From NCBI GenBank assembly GCA_017993715.1, contig JAGOME010000013.1, positions 1-64,000 on the forward strand: 64,000 nucleotides of DNA. The letters are read 5' to 3'. Within the stretch, counting starts at the first letter, position 1, and each line of letters starts with the position of its first letter. Origin of the DNA: Phycicoccus sp. (lineage in GTDB: Bacteria > Actinomycetota > Actinomycetes > Actinomycetales > Dermatophilaceae). The notes beneath the pieces were generated by a model. The model was given only the letters and a program-made list of their open reading frames with translations. It was not told the DNA's origin and did not search any database. The position numbers and the translations under genes were made by a program. This document shows positions 18,578-27,863 of the stretch, in pieces.

Positions 18578-19735
18578 ATGCGCCGCACCGTGTTCGACGA
18601 GGACCAGGAGTCCTTCCGCAAGACCCTGCGTGACTTCATCGAGAGCGAGGTCGTGCCGCACTACGAGGAGTGGTACCAGGCGGGGATCGTGCCGCGGGAC
18701 TTCTACTACAAGCTCGCGGAGCTGGGGATCTTCGGGATCGAGGTGCCCGAGGAGTACGGCGGCGCCGGGCTGGAGACGATCAAGTTCGAGGCCCTCATCG
18801 CCGAGGAGACCGCCCGCGCGGGCGTGACGTTCGGCGCGTCCGGGGTCCACGTCCTCCTCTGCCTGCCGTACATCATGAGTCTGGCCACAGACGAGCAGAA
18901 GGCGCGCTGGCTGCCCCCCTTTGTCGCCGCGGAGGAGATGTGGGCCATCGCTATGACCGAGCCGGGCACCGGCTCCGACCTGGCCGGCATGAAGACCACG
19001 GCCAAGCTGTCCGAGGACGGCACTCACTACGTCCTCAACGGCGCCAAGACGTTCATCACCGGTGGCGTCCACGCGGACCGCGTCATCGTCTGCGCCCGCA
19101 CCGCCCCCGCGGACCCCGAGAACCGGCGCGTGGGCATCTCCCTCCTCGTTGTCGACACCAAGGCCCCCGGCTATTCGGTCGGCCGCAAGCTCGACAAGCT
19201 TGGCCTGAAGACCTCGGACACCGCGGAGCTGGCGTTCGTCGATGTCGTGGTGCCCGTCGAGGATCTCCTCGGCGAGGAGGGCCAGGGCTTCTTCTACCTC
19301 GGTCGCAACCTGCCCCAGGAGCGACTTGGCATTGCCTTGGGCGCCTATGCCCAGGCCGAGGCGGCGATCAAGTTCACCCAGGACTACGTCACCCAGCGGA
19401 TGGTCTTTGGCCAGGCGGTGGCGGCCTTCCAGAACACCAAGTTCGAGCTGGCGGCCTGCCGAGCCAAGGTCGACGCGGCCCAGGCCGTCGTGGATCGCGC
19501 GATGGATGCGCTCGACGCCGGTGAGCTGACGGCGGCGGAGGCTGCTTCGGCCAAGTTGTTCTGCACCGAGGTCGCCGCCGATGTCATCGACCGGTGCCTG
19601 CAGCTGCACGGCGGCTATGGGTTCATGAACGAGTACCCCATCGCGCGCCTGTACGCCGACAACCGGGTCAACCGCATCTATGGCGGGACCTCGGAGGTCA
19701 TGAAGACCATCATCAGCAAGGACATGGGCCTCTAA
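18578..19735 (+). CDS. Acyl-CoA dehydrogenase
   Basis: The 385-residue flavoenzyme catalyses alpha,beta-dehydrogenation of acyl-CoA. It has the usual three-part fold, with FAD-binding AIAMTEPGTGSDLAGM (about residue 125) and ITGG. The C-terminal helical domain holds the catalytic Glu in RIYGGTSEVMKTIIS near residue 374. The signature LHGGYGFMNEYPIARLYAD is also present. Chain-length preference cannot be read. It is preceded by a TetR-like operator and followed by a long hairpin. Confidence 0.93.
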   Translation: MRRTVFDEDQESFRKTLRDFIESEVVPHYEEWYQAGIVPRDFYYKLAELGIFGIEVPEEYGGAGLETIKFEALIAEETARAGVTFGASGVHVLLCLPYIMSLATDEQKARWLPPFVAAEEMWAIAMTEPGTGSDLAGMKTTAKLSEDGTHYVLNGAKTFITGGVHADRVIVCARTAPADPENRRVGISLLVVDTKAPGYSVGRKLDKLGLKTSDTAELAFVDVVVPVEDLLGEEGQGFFYLGRNLPQERLGIALGAYAQAEAAIKFTQDYVTQRMVFGQAVAAFQNTKFELAACRAKVDAAQAVVDRAMDALDAGELTAAEAASAKLFCTEVAADVIDRCLQLHGGYGFMNEYPIARLYADNRVNRIYGGTSEVMKTIISKDMGL

Positions 19736-19757
19736 GCGCGCCGTTCTCTCTCTTCAC

Positions 19758-19840
19758 TTTCCCGCCTGAAGTGGGTCCGTGGGGGTTCGCAAGGGTTAAC
19801 AACCCCTGCGAACCCCCAGCAACCCACTTCAGGCGGGAAA
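19758..19840. terminator. Long two-part inverted repeat between convergent genes
   Basis: The outer arms (TTTCCCGCCTGAAGTGGGT and its complement, 19 bp) enclose an inner stem built on GGGGGTTCGC with a few mismatches, capped by GTTAAC. It lies between the ends of the acyl-CoA dehydrogenase and cystathionine gamma-synthase genes. The outer AAA/TTT ends give each strand a short T-tract, so it is a good bidirectional terminator, though longer than usual. Confidence 0.75.
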
Positions 19841-19894
19841 TTTGGTGCGGCGGTGCAGGCCGGACAGGCCTCTAGGCAGGTGAATGCCGGGAGG

Positions 19895-21073
19895 TCAGGT
19901 CAGGCGGTCCAGTGCCTGTTTGAGGTCGGCGATCAGATCCTCCACGTCCTCGATCCCCACGGAGAGGCGGATCAGGTCGCCCGGCACCTCGAGCTCAGTC
20001 CCGGCCACCGACGCGTGAGTCATCCGCCCCGGGTGCTCGATCAGCGACTCGACGCCGCCCAGCGACTCGCCCAGGGTCCACAGGGTCGTCTCGGAGACGA
20101 CCTTGGTCGCCACATCCTCGCCGCCCCGCACCCGGAACGAGATCATCCCGCCGAAGCGCCGCATCTGCCGGGCCGCAACCTCGTGGTTGGGGTGGTCGGG
20201 CAGTCCGGGGTAGAGGATCGAGGTCACCCCGTCGTGCCCCTGAAGGAACTCGACAATGCGCTCGGCGTTGTCGCAGTGCTGCTCCATGCGGATCGCAAGG
20301 GTTTTCAGGCCCCGCAGCACGAGCCATGCGTCGAACGGGCCGGCAACCGCACCCATCGCGTTCTGGTGGAAGCCGATCCGCTCGGTGACATCCTCGCCGC
20401 GAGCGGTCAGGGCACCAGCCTTGGTGACCACGATGCCACCGACCACATCGCTGTGACCGCCGGAGTACTTCGTCGTCGAATGCACGACGACATCAGCCCC
20501 GAGCGCGAGTGGATTCTGCAGATAGGCCGTGGCGAACGTGTTGTCGACGACGAGCAGCGCGCCCACCTCGTGGGCCAGGTCGGCGAGAGCCGCGATGTCG
20601 GCGACCGCGAGCAGAGGGTTCGTGGGCGACTCGACCCAGATCATCCGCGTGTCTGGACGCAACGCGGCGCGGACGGCATTCACATCGGCGATCCGGGCAA
20701 TCGAATGGTCGACCCCCCAAGGCAGCGCCACCTTGTTGAAGAGACGGTACGTGCCGCCGTAGGCGTCGCTCGGGACGACCACATGGTCCCCGGGGGCGAG
20801 CAGCGCCCGCAAGATGCAGTCCTCCGCCGCGAGCCCGCTGGCGAACGCAAACGCCCTCTCCCCGCCCTCGAGCGAGGCGAAGCAGTCTTCCAGTGCCGTC
20901 CGAGTGGGGTTGGCGCTGCGCGAGTATTCATAGCCGCCGCGCAGGCCGCCGATCCCGTCCTGCTTGTAGGTCGAGGTCGCGTAGATCGGGGGGACGACAG
21001 CGCCCGTCGTCGGGTCGGGCTCGGAGCCCACGTGAATCGCGCGGGAGGAGAAGCCAAGAGGTTCGGAAGTCAC
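19895..21073 (-). CDS. metB: Cystathionine gamma-synthase (Cys/Met metabolism PLP enzyme)
   Basis: The 392-residue enzyme belongs to the Cys/Met PLP family. The PLP lysine is in HSTTKYSGGHSDVVGG, with YSRSANPT and NPLLAVADI around the active site. It probably joins cysteine to an activated homoserine to make cystathionine, and MetA is 4.6 kb away. Sister enzymes (cystathionine gamma-lyase, O-acetylhomoserine sulfhydrylase) look similar, so exact specificity is inferred. GTG at 21073 matches the family start SSRAIHVG. Confidence 0.85.
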   Translation of the reverse strand: MTSEPLGFSSRAIHVGSEPDPTTGAVVPPIYATSTYKQDGIGGLRGGYEYSRSANPTRTALEDCFASLEGGERAFAFASGLAAEDCILRALLAPGDHVVVPSDAYGGTYRLFNKVALPWGVDHSIARIADVNAVRAALRPDTRMIWVESPTNPLLAVADIAALADLAHEVGALLVVDNTFATAYLQNPLALGADVVVHSTTKYSGGHSDVVGGIVVTKAGALTARGEDVTERIGFHQNAMGAVAGPFDAWLVLRGLKTLAIRMEQHCDNAERIVEFLQGHDGVTSILYPGLPDHPNHEVAARQMRRFGGMISFRVRGGEDVATKVVSETTLWTLGESLGGVESLIEHPGRMTHASVAGTELEVPGDLIRLSVGIEDVEDLIADLKQALDRLT

Positions 21074-21224
21074 GCCCAGAAGGGTAAGCCCGGGCGCGCC
21101 CCAGGGGACACGTCCCCGGGGCCGTGACCCCTCACGCACCCCTACCGGGCTCGGCTACGGTCCGGGACAGCCATGGGGGCGGCGATGTCCGGCACCCACG
21201 TTTGCAGCCGAAGACAGGACCCTG

Positions 21225-21737
21225 ATGACCCCACGTCGATCCCTCGCGGCTGTGCTCGCGACCATCGCCGCCGGCGCCCTGCTCGCGCCTGCTGCACACG
21301 CGCGACCGCTCTCAGCTGCTGGCACCAGCACGGCCATGGCGGCGGTGCCGGTGACGTCAGTGCCCTGCCAGACCAATGACATGCGCCTGGTGAAGGTCGC
21401 CCCATATACCCGAAAGACCTCATCGGGAACGACGCTGACCCTGGACTATGCCCAGCTCCTGGTCTACAAGGCGACCTACGGCGGCGGGGCCCGGTACTGC
21501 GTGATCGCCGCCTCCGAATTCCGCCGCGCCATGTGGTACACCGCAAGCTCGTCCGCCTGGGTCAACGGCGCGTGGAGAGGCGTGGGCGGCTCGGATTGGG
21601 AGTCGCTCGGAGTGATCTTTGGCAATGCCCAAGCCAGGTACATCTCGGCCGGCAATCGCGAGACGGTGTACTTCAAGCTCCGCACGGCGTCGGGGACCAA
21701 CTACCAGGCCTCGTCGGGATGGCTCACCAGCTCCTGA
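21225..21737 (+). CDS. Secreted protein of unknown function
   Basis: The 170-residue protein has a clear Sec signal peptide with an AHA-type cleavage site near residue 27. The mature part of about 140 residues contains two Cys (SVPCQTND and ARYCVIA, possibly a disulfide) and many Ser, Thr, Trp and Tyr residues, suggesting a small beta-rich secreted domain. It stands alone between convergent or divergent neighbours. I do not recognise the family. Confidence 0.75.
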   Translation: MTPRRSLAAVLATIAAGALLAPAAHARPLSAAGTSTAMAAVPVTSVPCQTNDMRLVKVAPYTRKTSSGTTLTLDYAQLLVYKATYGGGARYCVIAASEFRRAMWYTASSSAWVNGAWRGVGGSDWESLGVIFGNAQARYISAGNRETVYFKLRTASGTNYQASSGWLTSS

Positions 21738-21774
21738 CGGCCGCTGCGCCGATAGCGCCGCCCTCGTTCCCGCG

Positions 21775-22743
21775 TCAGTCCGCCTCGGGCAGGGGTCTGC
21801 GTGCGTAGAGGTCCGCCAGCGTGAGGGTGGCACCGTCACGGTCGTGGAGGGCCCCAGCCAAGTACTGCAGGACGGCGCGGGCCGAGCGGGGGCGGCCGGC
21901 GCCGTCAACGGGGTCGGCGGGGTCGCTGCGGTCGGGACGGATCCGTTCCTCGCGGTAGTCCCAGGACGACAGCGCCTGGATCGCCCAGACGACATCGAAT
22001 GCCGTCACGCCGGGTCTCAGTTGCAGCCGGTAGGCGGACAGGGCGAACTCGACGAGCTCGGTGGCCTGCCCGAACTGGGCGTCCTGGACGCGGGCATAGG
22101 CCGCCTGGACGTCCGGATGGTCGGGCCAGAGGGTCCGGAGAGTCTCGGCGAGCGTGAACACCTGCGGGTCGCGAATCACGGCCAGCTGGAAGCGGGCCAG
22201 ACCGCTGACCAGGTCCGCGAGCGAGACGTCGTCATCCTCGCCGACGTAGACGCCCATCTCCGCCATGTTCACCGCCGCAGGCTGCGGACGCATGATGTAG
22301 GCGATGAGGTCGGCATACCAGTCCGACGCGATGGGCCATCGCCGGTTGAGCTGGTGAATGCTCGCGTCGAGGACCCCCTTGACGAAGGGCTCATGCCCGA
22401 CCAGCGCGGACAAGATCCGGGGCATCGCCTCCCCTGACTCACGCGGGGCAAGATCGGTGGCCAGCTGCTCGGCCAGGTGGGCAGACGCCTCCCGGAGCAT
22501 CCACTGGGTGACGGCGCCCTGGGGACCGTTGGGCCCGGTCCGCGCGCTCAGCCGGGTGACCACGCCGCTCAGGTCCTCAATGACGACCTCGCCGCGGTCA
22601 GCCGGCGCGGTGTCCGACGACCGGCGGCGCACCGTCACCCGGACCCGGTCCCCCACCTCGGGTTCACCTCTCACAGGGAAATTCGTACCAGAGCGGCGAC
22701 CGTCGACCCCGGCTGTGGTCAGGACGCGAGCCGCTTCTGCCAC
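21775..22743 (-). CDS. Conserved hypothetical protein
   Basis: The protein is up to 322 residues. The N-terminal part (EVGDRVRVTVRRRSS ... GEVVIEDLSGVVTRLSART) looks like a small beta-barrel or SH3-like module. The rest is mostly helical and mentions no catalytic motif. The first codon is uncertain: GTG at 22743 overlaps the acetyltransferase gene by 25 bp, and GTG at 22674 would avoid the overlap. It probably follows the broken acetyltransferase gene in one transcript. No function is proposed. Confidence 0.65.
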   Translation of the reverse strand: MAEAARVLTTAGVDGRRSGTNFPVRGEPEVGDRVRVTVRRRSSDTAPADRGEVVIEDLSGVVTRLSARTGPNGPQGAVTQWMLREASAHLAEQLATDLAPRESGEAMPRILSALVGHEPFVKGVLDASIHQLNRRWPIASDWYADLIAYIMRPQPAAVNMAEMGVYVGEDDDVSLADLVSGLARFQLAVIRDPQVFTLAETLRTLWPDHPDVQAAYARVQDAQFGQATELVEFALSAYRLQLRPGVTAFDVVWAIQALSSWDYREERIRPDRSDPADPVDGAGRPRSARAVLQYLAGALHDRDGATLTLADLYARRPLPEAD

Positions 22744-23724
22744 TCGGTCATGACGCCGGTCGCGACGAATCCCAAGGTGTGGTTGACGGCCAACATATGA
22801 GTGTTGTCATCGGCATTCCAGGTCCGGATCGAGACCACCTGCGGCCAGGTGTGCCGAACCGTGTTGAGCGCGGCGGCCTTGAGCGCCAACCCGAGCCCAT
22901 GTCCCCGGTCCCCACGGCGGACGAGGGTGTCCTGCTGGTAGGCCCGCTCCCCCATCGTTGGGGCCCACTGCACCTGGGTGAACCCCGCGAACCCGGTCGT
23001 CAAATCGTCGTCGACCCGGCGCGCCACCACCAGGACGTTGTCGCGTGCCATCGCCGCATCGCGGGCGTCCAGCTCGGCGACCCGGGCGGCATCCCACTCC
23101 TCCTCCTCAAGGATCAGGTCCCCCAGGGGCGCGTCGGTGGACATCGCTCGCTGGAATTCGGCGAATGCCGGTCGCCACGCCACCGGGATCCGCCCGACGG
23201 CCACCTCAAGTCGGTAGCCGACCTGCACCGGCAATGGCCCGGTCCGGGCGTCCACTGCGAGGTCGCTGCGGAGCAACCGTTGCGCCACACCGTATCCATG
23301 ATGTTCCAGGAATGCCGTCGCGGGATCCGGGACGCCCGGGAGGGCAACACTGTGGCCTTGGACGATATCTCCTCCCGCGAGACCGGGCCAAGGCCTCGCC
23401 CCGGGCCAACAAGGCTGACCCAAGGCCCTGCCCCCGATACTCCGGCAGGACGGCGACCCGGACGACGGCCACAGTAACGTTGTCGCGCAGCGGCAGGATG
23501 ACCGCAAGGGCGCCCACTACCACGTCCCCGTTGACCGCGGCGATGCCCAGCCGCTCCCTCGCGGGGTCCCGTTCGAGCTCGCGGAACTCGTCGGGCGTGC
23601 GCTCGTCCGCATCACCGTCGAGGACCGCCGAGGCGCACCGGGCATACACCTGCACCCACGCGTCGAAGCGAGCCCTGCCTGGATGGTCGATCGCCAGGCC
23701 GTCGACAGGCACGAACTCCGTCAT
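22719..23724 (-). pseudogene. Tandem GNAT acetyltransferase, broken by a +1 frameshift
   Basis: The first 115 residues from ATG 23724 form a GNAT domain with the acetyl-CoA loop [17 protein letters not shown]. The second GNAT domain (RRGDRGHGLGLALKAAALN and AVNHTLGFV near the end) lies in another frame down to 22719. The frames meet in GGGAGGAGATAT at about 23370-23385, where removing one base would give one continuous protein of about 335 residues. This is a recent lesion or a sequence error; a programmed shift is less likely because no slippery pause structure is evident. Confidence 0.8.
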
Positions 23725-23761
23725 GGGGAACACCGTGCCACCCGGGGGTGTTCAATGGCAC

Positions 23762-24457
23762 ATGCTTTTCGGTTCCCGCGCCAAGACCGTCCTGCCCACT
23801 CGCGATGAGGCCCTGCCGGGGCGCGACCATCGGATCTTCCCGGTGCCGGCCAGGCACGAGCACCTCAAGACGCCACTCGAAGGTCCCTGGCCCGAGGGCA
23901 CCCAGATCATCTACGTCGCGATGGGCTGCTTCTGGGGCGCGGAGCGGATAATGTGGCGGCTGCCAGGCGTCGTGACGACGGCGGTTGGCTACATGGGCGG
24001 CTACACCCCGAACCCGACCTACGAGGAGTCGTGCACGGGCCGGACCGGTCACACCGAGGCCGTCCTGGTGGCCTACGACCCTGACGTCATCACGCCGCAG
24101 GAGATCCTCAAAGCGTTCTGGGAGAACCACGATCCCACCCAAGGCATGCGGCAAGGCAACGACATCGGCACGGCGTATCGGTCCGCCATCTACTGGACCA
24201 CCCCCGAGCAGGAGTCCGCGGTGCGGGCGACGCACACGGCATTCCAGTCGGAGTTGACGCGGGTCGGCGCCGGGACGATCACGACCGAGGAACGGCCGGC
24301 CGGCGAGGCAGGACCGTTCTGGTATGCCGAGGACTACCACCAGCAGTACCTCTACAAGAACCCGGGCGGCTACTGCAATCACGGACCCAACGGGCTCACC
24401 TGCCCGATCGGTGTGGCCAACCTGCCGGCCCAGCAGGAGATCGCCCCGCCTGCCTGA
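23762..24457 (+). CDS. msrA: Peptide methionine (S)-S-oxide reductase
   Basis: The 231-residue enzyme reduces methionine S-sulfoxide in proteins. The nucleophilic Cys is in [11 protein letters not shown] near residue 60, with the GYMGG loop, TGHTEAV and the EDYHQQYL segment (Glu and Asp that bind substrate). A Cys in [10 protein letters not shown] near the C terminus may act in resolving. Length is normal. It diverges from the frameshifted acetyltransferase gene by a short promoter region. Confidence 0.96.
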   Translation: MLFGSRAKTVLPTRDEALPGRDHRIFPVPARHEHLKTPLEGPWPEGTQIIYVAMGCFWGAERIMWRLPGVVTTAVGYMGGYTPNPTYEESCTGRTGHTEAVLVAYDPDVITPQEILKAFWENHDPTQGMRQGNDIGTAYRSAIYWTTPEQESAVRATHTAFQSELTRVGAGTITTEERPAGEAGPFWYAEDYHQQYLYKNPGGYCNHGPNGLTCPIGVANLPAQQEIAPPA

Positions 24458-24526
24458 CCGATGGGCCAGGCGTGCTCGGCCGCGAGCCGTCACCGATGAT
24501 CTCGGCACCGGGACTTCGGCCCGCTG

Positions 24527-25471
24527 TCAGTCGTCGGAGTCGACCGCGTCCTCGTCGGGGATGTGGTCGGCGTCGAAGGGGGTGCGTTGATAGACGGCGT
24601 AATTGAGCCAGTTGGCGTAGAGCAGGTATGCGTGCGAGCGCCACGTCATGCGCGGCTCGCGCCCGGGGTCGTCACCCGGGTAGTACTGATGAGGCACGTC
24701 GATCGTCAGCCCTCGCGCGATGTCGCGCTCGTACTCGCCGGCCAAGGTGTGTCGCTCGTACTCGGGGTGCCCGGTCACATACAGCTGGCGCCCGTCGACA
24801 CTGCCGACCAGGTAGACACCTGCCTCCGGTGAGGTGGCCAGGAGCTTGAGGTCCGGCACCGCGGCGATGTCCTCGACGCGGATCTCGGTATGCCGACTGT
24901 GGGGTGCCGGGAAGGTCTCGTCGAAGCCGCGCAGCACGGGCGAGGCAGGGTCGAGCACGTCATGGTCGAAGACGCCGAAGATCTTGCCGTCGACCGGATA
25001 CTTGGGCACGCCGTAGTGGTGGTAGAGCGCCGCCTGAGCGCCCCAGCAGACGTGCAGGGTGGCAAAAACGTGCTCTCGGCTCCAGTCCAGGACTCGCGTG
25101 AGCTCGTCCCAGTAGTCGACCTCCTCGAACGGGAGGGTCTCGATCGGGGCGCCGGTGATGATCAGGCCGTCGAACTTGCGCTGCTCCACCTCATCGAACT
25201 GGGCATAGAACGTCTCCAGATGTTGCGATGAGGTATTGCGGGATTCGTGTGAACCCATGTGCAACAACGTCACCCGCACCTGCAACGGCGTGTTCCCGAG
25301 GAGCCGCAGCAGCTGGGTCTCGGTGGCGATCTTGGTCGGCATGAGGTTGACGATGGCGATCTCAAGCGGCCGGATGTCCTGATGGCCGGCACGTCCCTCG
25401 GTCATGACGAAGACGCCTTCGCCCTCCAAGGTGGCCCGCGCTGGGAGCTCCCGCGGAATGTTGACCGGCAC
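24527..25471 (-). CDS. metA: Homoserine O-acyltransferase of the MetA family, predicted to prefer acetyl-CoA
   Basis: The 314-residue enzyme activates homoserine for methionine synthesis. The catalytic Cys is Cys142 (HVCWGAQAALYHHYG), with a His in TGHPEYERHT near 235. Position 111 is Glu (TGAPIETLPFEEVDYW). In this family Glu at that place favours acetyl-CoA and Gly favours succinyl-CoA, so the protein is probably an O-acetyltransferase despite its MetA fold. It could supply the cystathionine gamma-synthase encoded at 19895. Confidence 0.93.
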   Translation of the reverse strand: MPVNIPRELPARATLEGEGVFVMTEGRAGHQDIRPLEIAIVNLMPTKIATETQLLRLLGNTPLQVRVTLLHMGSHESRNTSSQHLETFYAQFDEVEQRKFDGLIITGAPIETLPFEEVDYWDELTRVLDWSREHVFATLHVCWGAQAALYHHYGVPKYPVDGKIFGVFDHDVLDPASPVLRGFDETFPAPHSRHTEIRVEDIAAVPDLKLLATSPEAGVYLVGSVDGRQLYVTGHPEYERHTLAGEYERDIARGLTIDVPHQYYPGDDPGREPRMTWRSHAYLLYANWLNYAVYQRTPFDADHIPDEDAVDSDD

Positions 25472-25555
25472 TACTCACCTCCGTGCGTCACGCATGAGCC
25501 CCCATTGTCACCCGGCGGCGGGCCGGCCCGCCGCCGTGACCAACCCCCGTCGAGT

Positions 25556-26299
25556 TCACTGCCGTAGCGAGGGCCGTCCAGCGATGAAGTCGTCCCATCG
25601 CGTCCGCACGGGACCCCATCGGGCATCGAAGGCCTCGGCGCGGCTGGCCGCGTGCGCTCTCTTCGGTGTGGAGTAAAAGTGCCGCGCCCACGCCGAGGTG
25701 GGGCGGGCCAGGCGCAGGGCCGCCACCACCGCGAGCGGTCCGAGGAAGAGCGACAACACCGCTGTCGGGTACTTGCCTTTCAGCACGGTGACGATGACGA
25801 GGGCGAAATGGACGAGAAGCACGACGGTCAAGCCGCCGCGGAGTCGGGCGAGCTCGCCCAAACCCGCGGTCCCGGTCGGGCTCACGCCGACCACTGCAAG
25901 GCCGAGGCAGGCCGCGCACAGCATGACGACGTTGACCGAGAGCTGCCCCTCCTGGCTCCAGTAGACGTCCTGCAGATGGAAGATCATCGCGAACTCGTCC
26001 AGGACCAGGGAGGCCCCGATGCCGATGGCGGCGCCCGCGGCATATGTCCACGGAGACCGGCCGTTGGCCGCGACCGACGTGAGCGCGCCGGTGACGAGCA
26101 AGATGATGCCCGGCGTCGAATGGTGCAGATGCACCCCGCCGTTGCTGAGGTTGTGGAAGGGCCCCTTGCCGGCCCGAATCAGGCGCGTGATCGTCCGGGT
26201 GATCAGGAAGGTGAGGACGAATGCGACGAACGTGAGCAACAACGGCCCCTTGTTGCCCGCGATGACCTCATCGCGCCACCACAGGCCCAGCCAGTCCAC
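25556..26299 (-). CDS. Integral membrane protein, actinobacterial family
   Basis: The protein of about 247 residues has roughly seven hydrophobic segments. It has two conserved polar motifs: VHLHHSTPGI before the third helix and LDEFAMIFHLQDVYWSQEG after a membrane helix. Clustered His, Asp and Glu at a membrane face suggest a metal site, but no reaction is known to me. GTG at 26299 is chosen because the frame further upstream overlaps the rhodanese gene. A basic C-terminal tail is cytoplasmic by the positive-inside rule. Confidence 0.72.
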   Translation of the reverse strand: MDWLGLWWRDEVIAGNKGPLLLTFVAFVLTFLITRTITRLIRAGKGPFHNLSNGGVHLHHSTPGIILLVTGALTSVAANGRSPWTYAAGAAIGIGASLVLDEFAMIFHLQDVYWSQEGQLSVNVVMLCAACLGLAVVGVSPTGTAGLGELARLRGGLTVVLLVHFALVIVTVLKGKYPTAVLSLFLGPLAVVAALRLARPTSAWARHFYSTPKRAHAASRAEAFDARWGPVRTRWDDFIAGRPSLRQ

Positions 26300-26340
26300 C
26301 TGCGCAGGATAGGCGAGGGGCCAGGCCGACGCAGGTCCGG

Positions 26341-26775
26341 TCAGGCCGGCCGAGCCTGCCGCGGCTCCACGCTCTCGACGGGGTGGCCGGCCGCCCGCCA
26401 CGCCGCGAAGCCCCCTTCCACGTGGGCCACGTCGTCGCGACCCATCTCGCGCAGCGTCGCCGCCGCCAGGGCCGAGCGCCAGGCGGACCCGCAGTACAGC
26501 ACCAGTTGACGACCGTCATCGAGGCCACTCTTGTAGTACGGGCTGTCGGGGTCGATCCAGAACTCCAGCATCCCTCGCGGCGCCCGGAACGCGCCGGGGA
26601 TCTGGCCGTCACGCTCGAGCTCGCGGGGATCGCGGATGTCGACGAACAACACGGTGGGGTCGGTCAGCAACTCCACTGCCTGTCCGACGGGAATGGTCGT
26701 CACCGACGCACTCGCCTCATCGACCAGTTGCTTGGAGGACTTAGCCAGCGGGGTCCCGGGCTCGCGTCGCTTCAT
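26341..26775 (-). CDS. Rhodanese-like domain protein
   Basis: The 144-residue single rhodanese domain has the active Cys in LYCGSAWRSALAA near residue 94 and the terminal VEGGFAAWRAAGHPV. The six-residue loop starting at Cys fits sulfurtransferase rather than phosphatase (Cdc25) members. ATG at 26775 has AGAGGA 6 nt upstream. It may transfer sulfane sulfur; partner unknown. It precedes the membrane protein gene by about 40 bp. Confidence 0.88.
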   Translation of the reverse strand: MKRREPGTPLAKSSKQLVDEASASVTTIPVGQAVELLTDPTVLFVDIRDPRELERDGQIPGAFRAPRGMLEFWIDPDSPYYKSGLDDGRQLVLYCGSAWRSALAAATLREMGRDDVAHVEGGFAAWRAAGHPVESVEPRQARPA

Positions 26776-26896
26776 CTCGAATCCTCTCGCCTCGAATGCC
26801 GCCCCTCGGCCGGCCTGTGCCTTCAGCCTGCGCTTGTGAGCGGCGCCCATCAACCGGTGCCCACTCGGCGGTCCGCATCGAGTCGCACTCAGTGCA

Positions 26897-27223
26897 CTAA
26901 GCGAAAGGGGGGGCCAGCGGGTGGACTGTCACGACGGCACCCACCTCGATGGGCCCGTAGACATGCGGGAAGAGCTCGCTCATGCCCGGCACGGGCGGCT
27001 CGTCGACCACACGGGAGATCAGCCGGCCGGGATCAATATCGAGCCGGAGCAACGGCTCATCGACGTCGGCGTAGAACCGTTGCAGCACACCGGCAACCTG
27101 ATCGGCATGGGCGCAGTGGATGTAGCCCTCCTGGTCGAGGGTGCGGCCGCGGGTGGAGATGCGGTACTCCCCGGCCGCGAGAGCCGCCGCCCAGTCCTGG
27201 GGGAAAGCGATGTGATGGATCAT
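26897..27223 (-). CDS. DUF952 family protein
   Basis: The 108-residue protein matches DUF952: MIHHIAFPQDWAAALAAGEYR at the start, then EGYIHCAHADQVAGVLQRFY and the C-terminal FPHVYGPIEVGAVVTVHPL. The fold is related to ADP-ribosyl-binding or transferase-like proteins, but no reaction is established. Its ATG overlaps the DUF1992 stop by 4 bp and has GGAGGA upstream. Confidence 0.88.
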   Translation of the reverse strand: MIHHIAFPQDWAAALAAGEYRISTRGRTLDQEGYIHCAHADQVAGVLQRFYADVDEPLLRLDIDPGRLISRVVDEPPVPGMSELFPHVYGPIEVGAVVTVHPLAPPFA

Positions 27224-27747
27224 CGAGCAATCCTCCCTCTGCGTTGCTGCCACCATCGCCGGATCACCCCGGGGCGCTCGACGGGTTTGCCTTGCCCGCC
27301 CGGCCGGTGAGCGGTCGGCGAGACCGGTCGGTGGGGCATTCCCGCTCCGGCGGATGCCGACTCCCTCATTGTGCGCCACCGGCGCAGGACCTCCTCGACG
27401 TCGACGGTGGGGGCAAGCATCGGAGGCAGGGGGCCTTCGGCCGGTCGCAGCCGGTCCCGGCGGACGCGATCGTTGAAGTCTTCGAGCACCGCTCGCACCG
27501 ACTCCTCGCTCGCCAGATCGGCCAAGGACTCAGGGAATGCCGCCGCCTCCTTGCGCAGGGCGAGCGCCGGAGGCAGGGCGCCGGTGAAGTCGAGCTGCTC
27601 GCGCTGGGCCAGCGCCCGCACAAACCAGTCCGCGTCGTGGGGGTTGATCGGCGGCAGCGGCCGGCCTTGACCGGGCAGGTTGTCGAACTCCCCACGCTCC
27701 TGGGCCTCTCGGATCGCCCGGTCGACCGGCGATTCCCATGGCTGCAT
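27220..27747 (-). CDS. DUF1992 (DnaJ-homologue subfamily C member 28 domain) protein
   Basis: The 175-residue protein begins with the DUF1992 core WESPVDRAIREAQERGEFDNLPGQGRPLPP, followed by helices and a basic tail rich in Arg. The domain occurs in eukaryotic DNAJC28 and many bacteria without a J domain. It is coupled to the DUF952 gene by ATGA. Function unknown. Confidence 0.85.
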   Translation of the reverse strand: MQPWESPVDRAIREAQERGEFDNLPGQGRPLPPINPHDADWFVRALAQREQLDFTGALPPALALRKEAAAFPESLADLASEESVRAVLEDFNDRVRRDRLRPAEGPLPPMLAPTVDVEEVLRRWRTMRESASAGAGMPHRPVSPTAHRPGGQGKPVERPGVIRRWWQQRRGRIAR

Positions 27748-27863
27748 GGGTCCATCTTCTCCCCAACCATGCGCCGTCACCCCGGTCGAGGTCAGCAACA
27801 GCGCCGCCCGGAGCCGATTCGGCGTGCTCCGCACCGCAGTACTGGCCAGTAGGGTTCTGGTTC

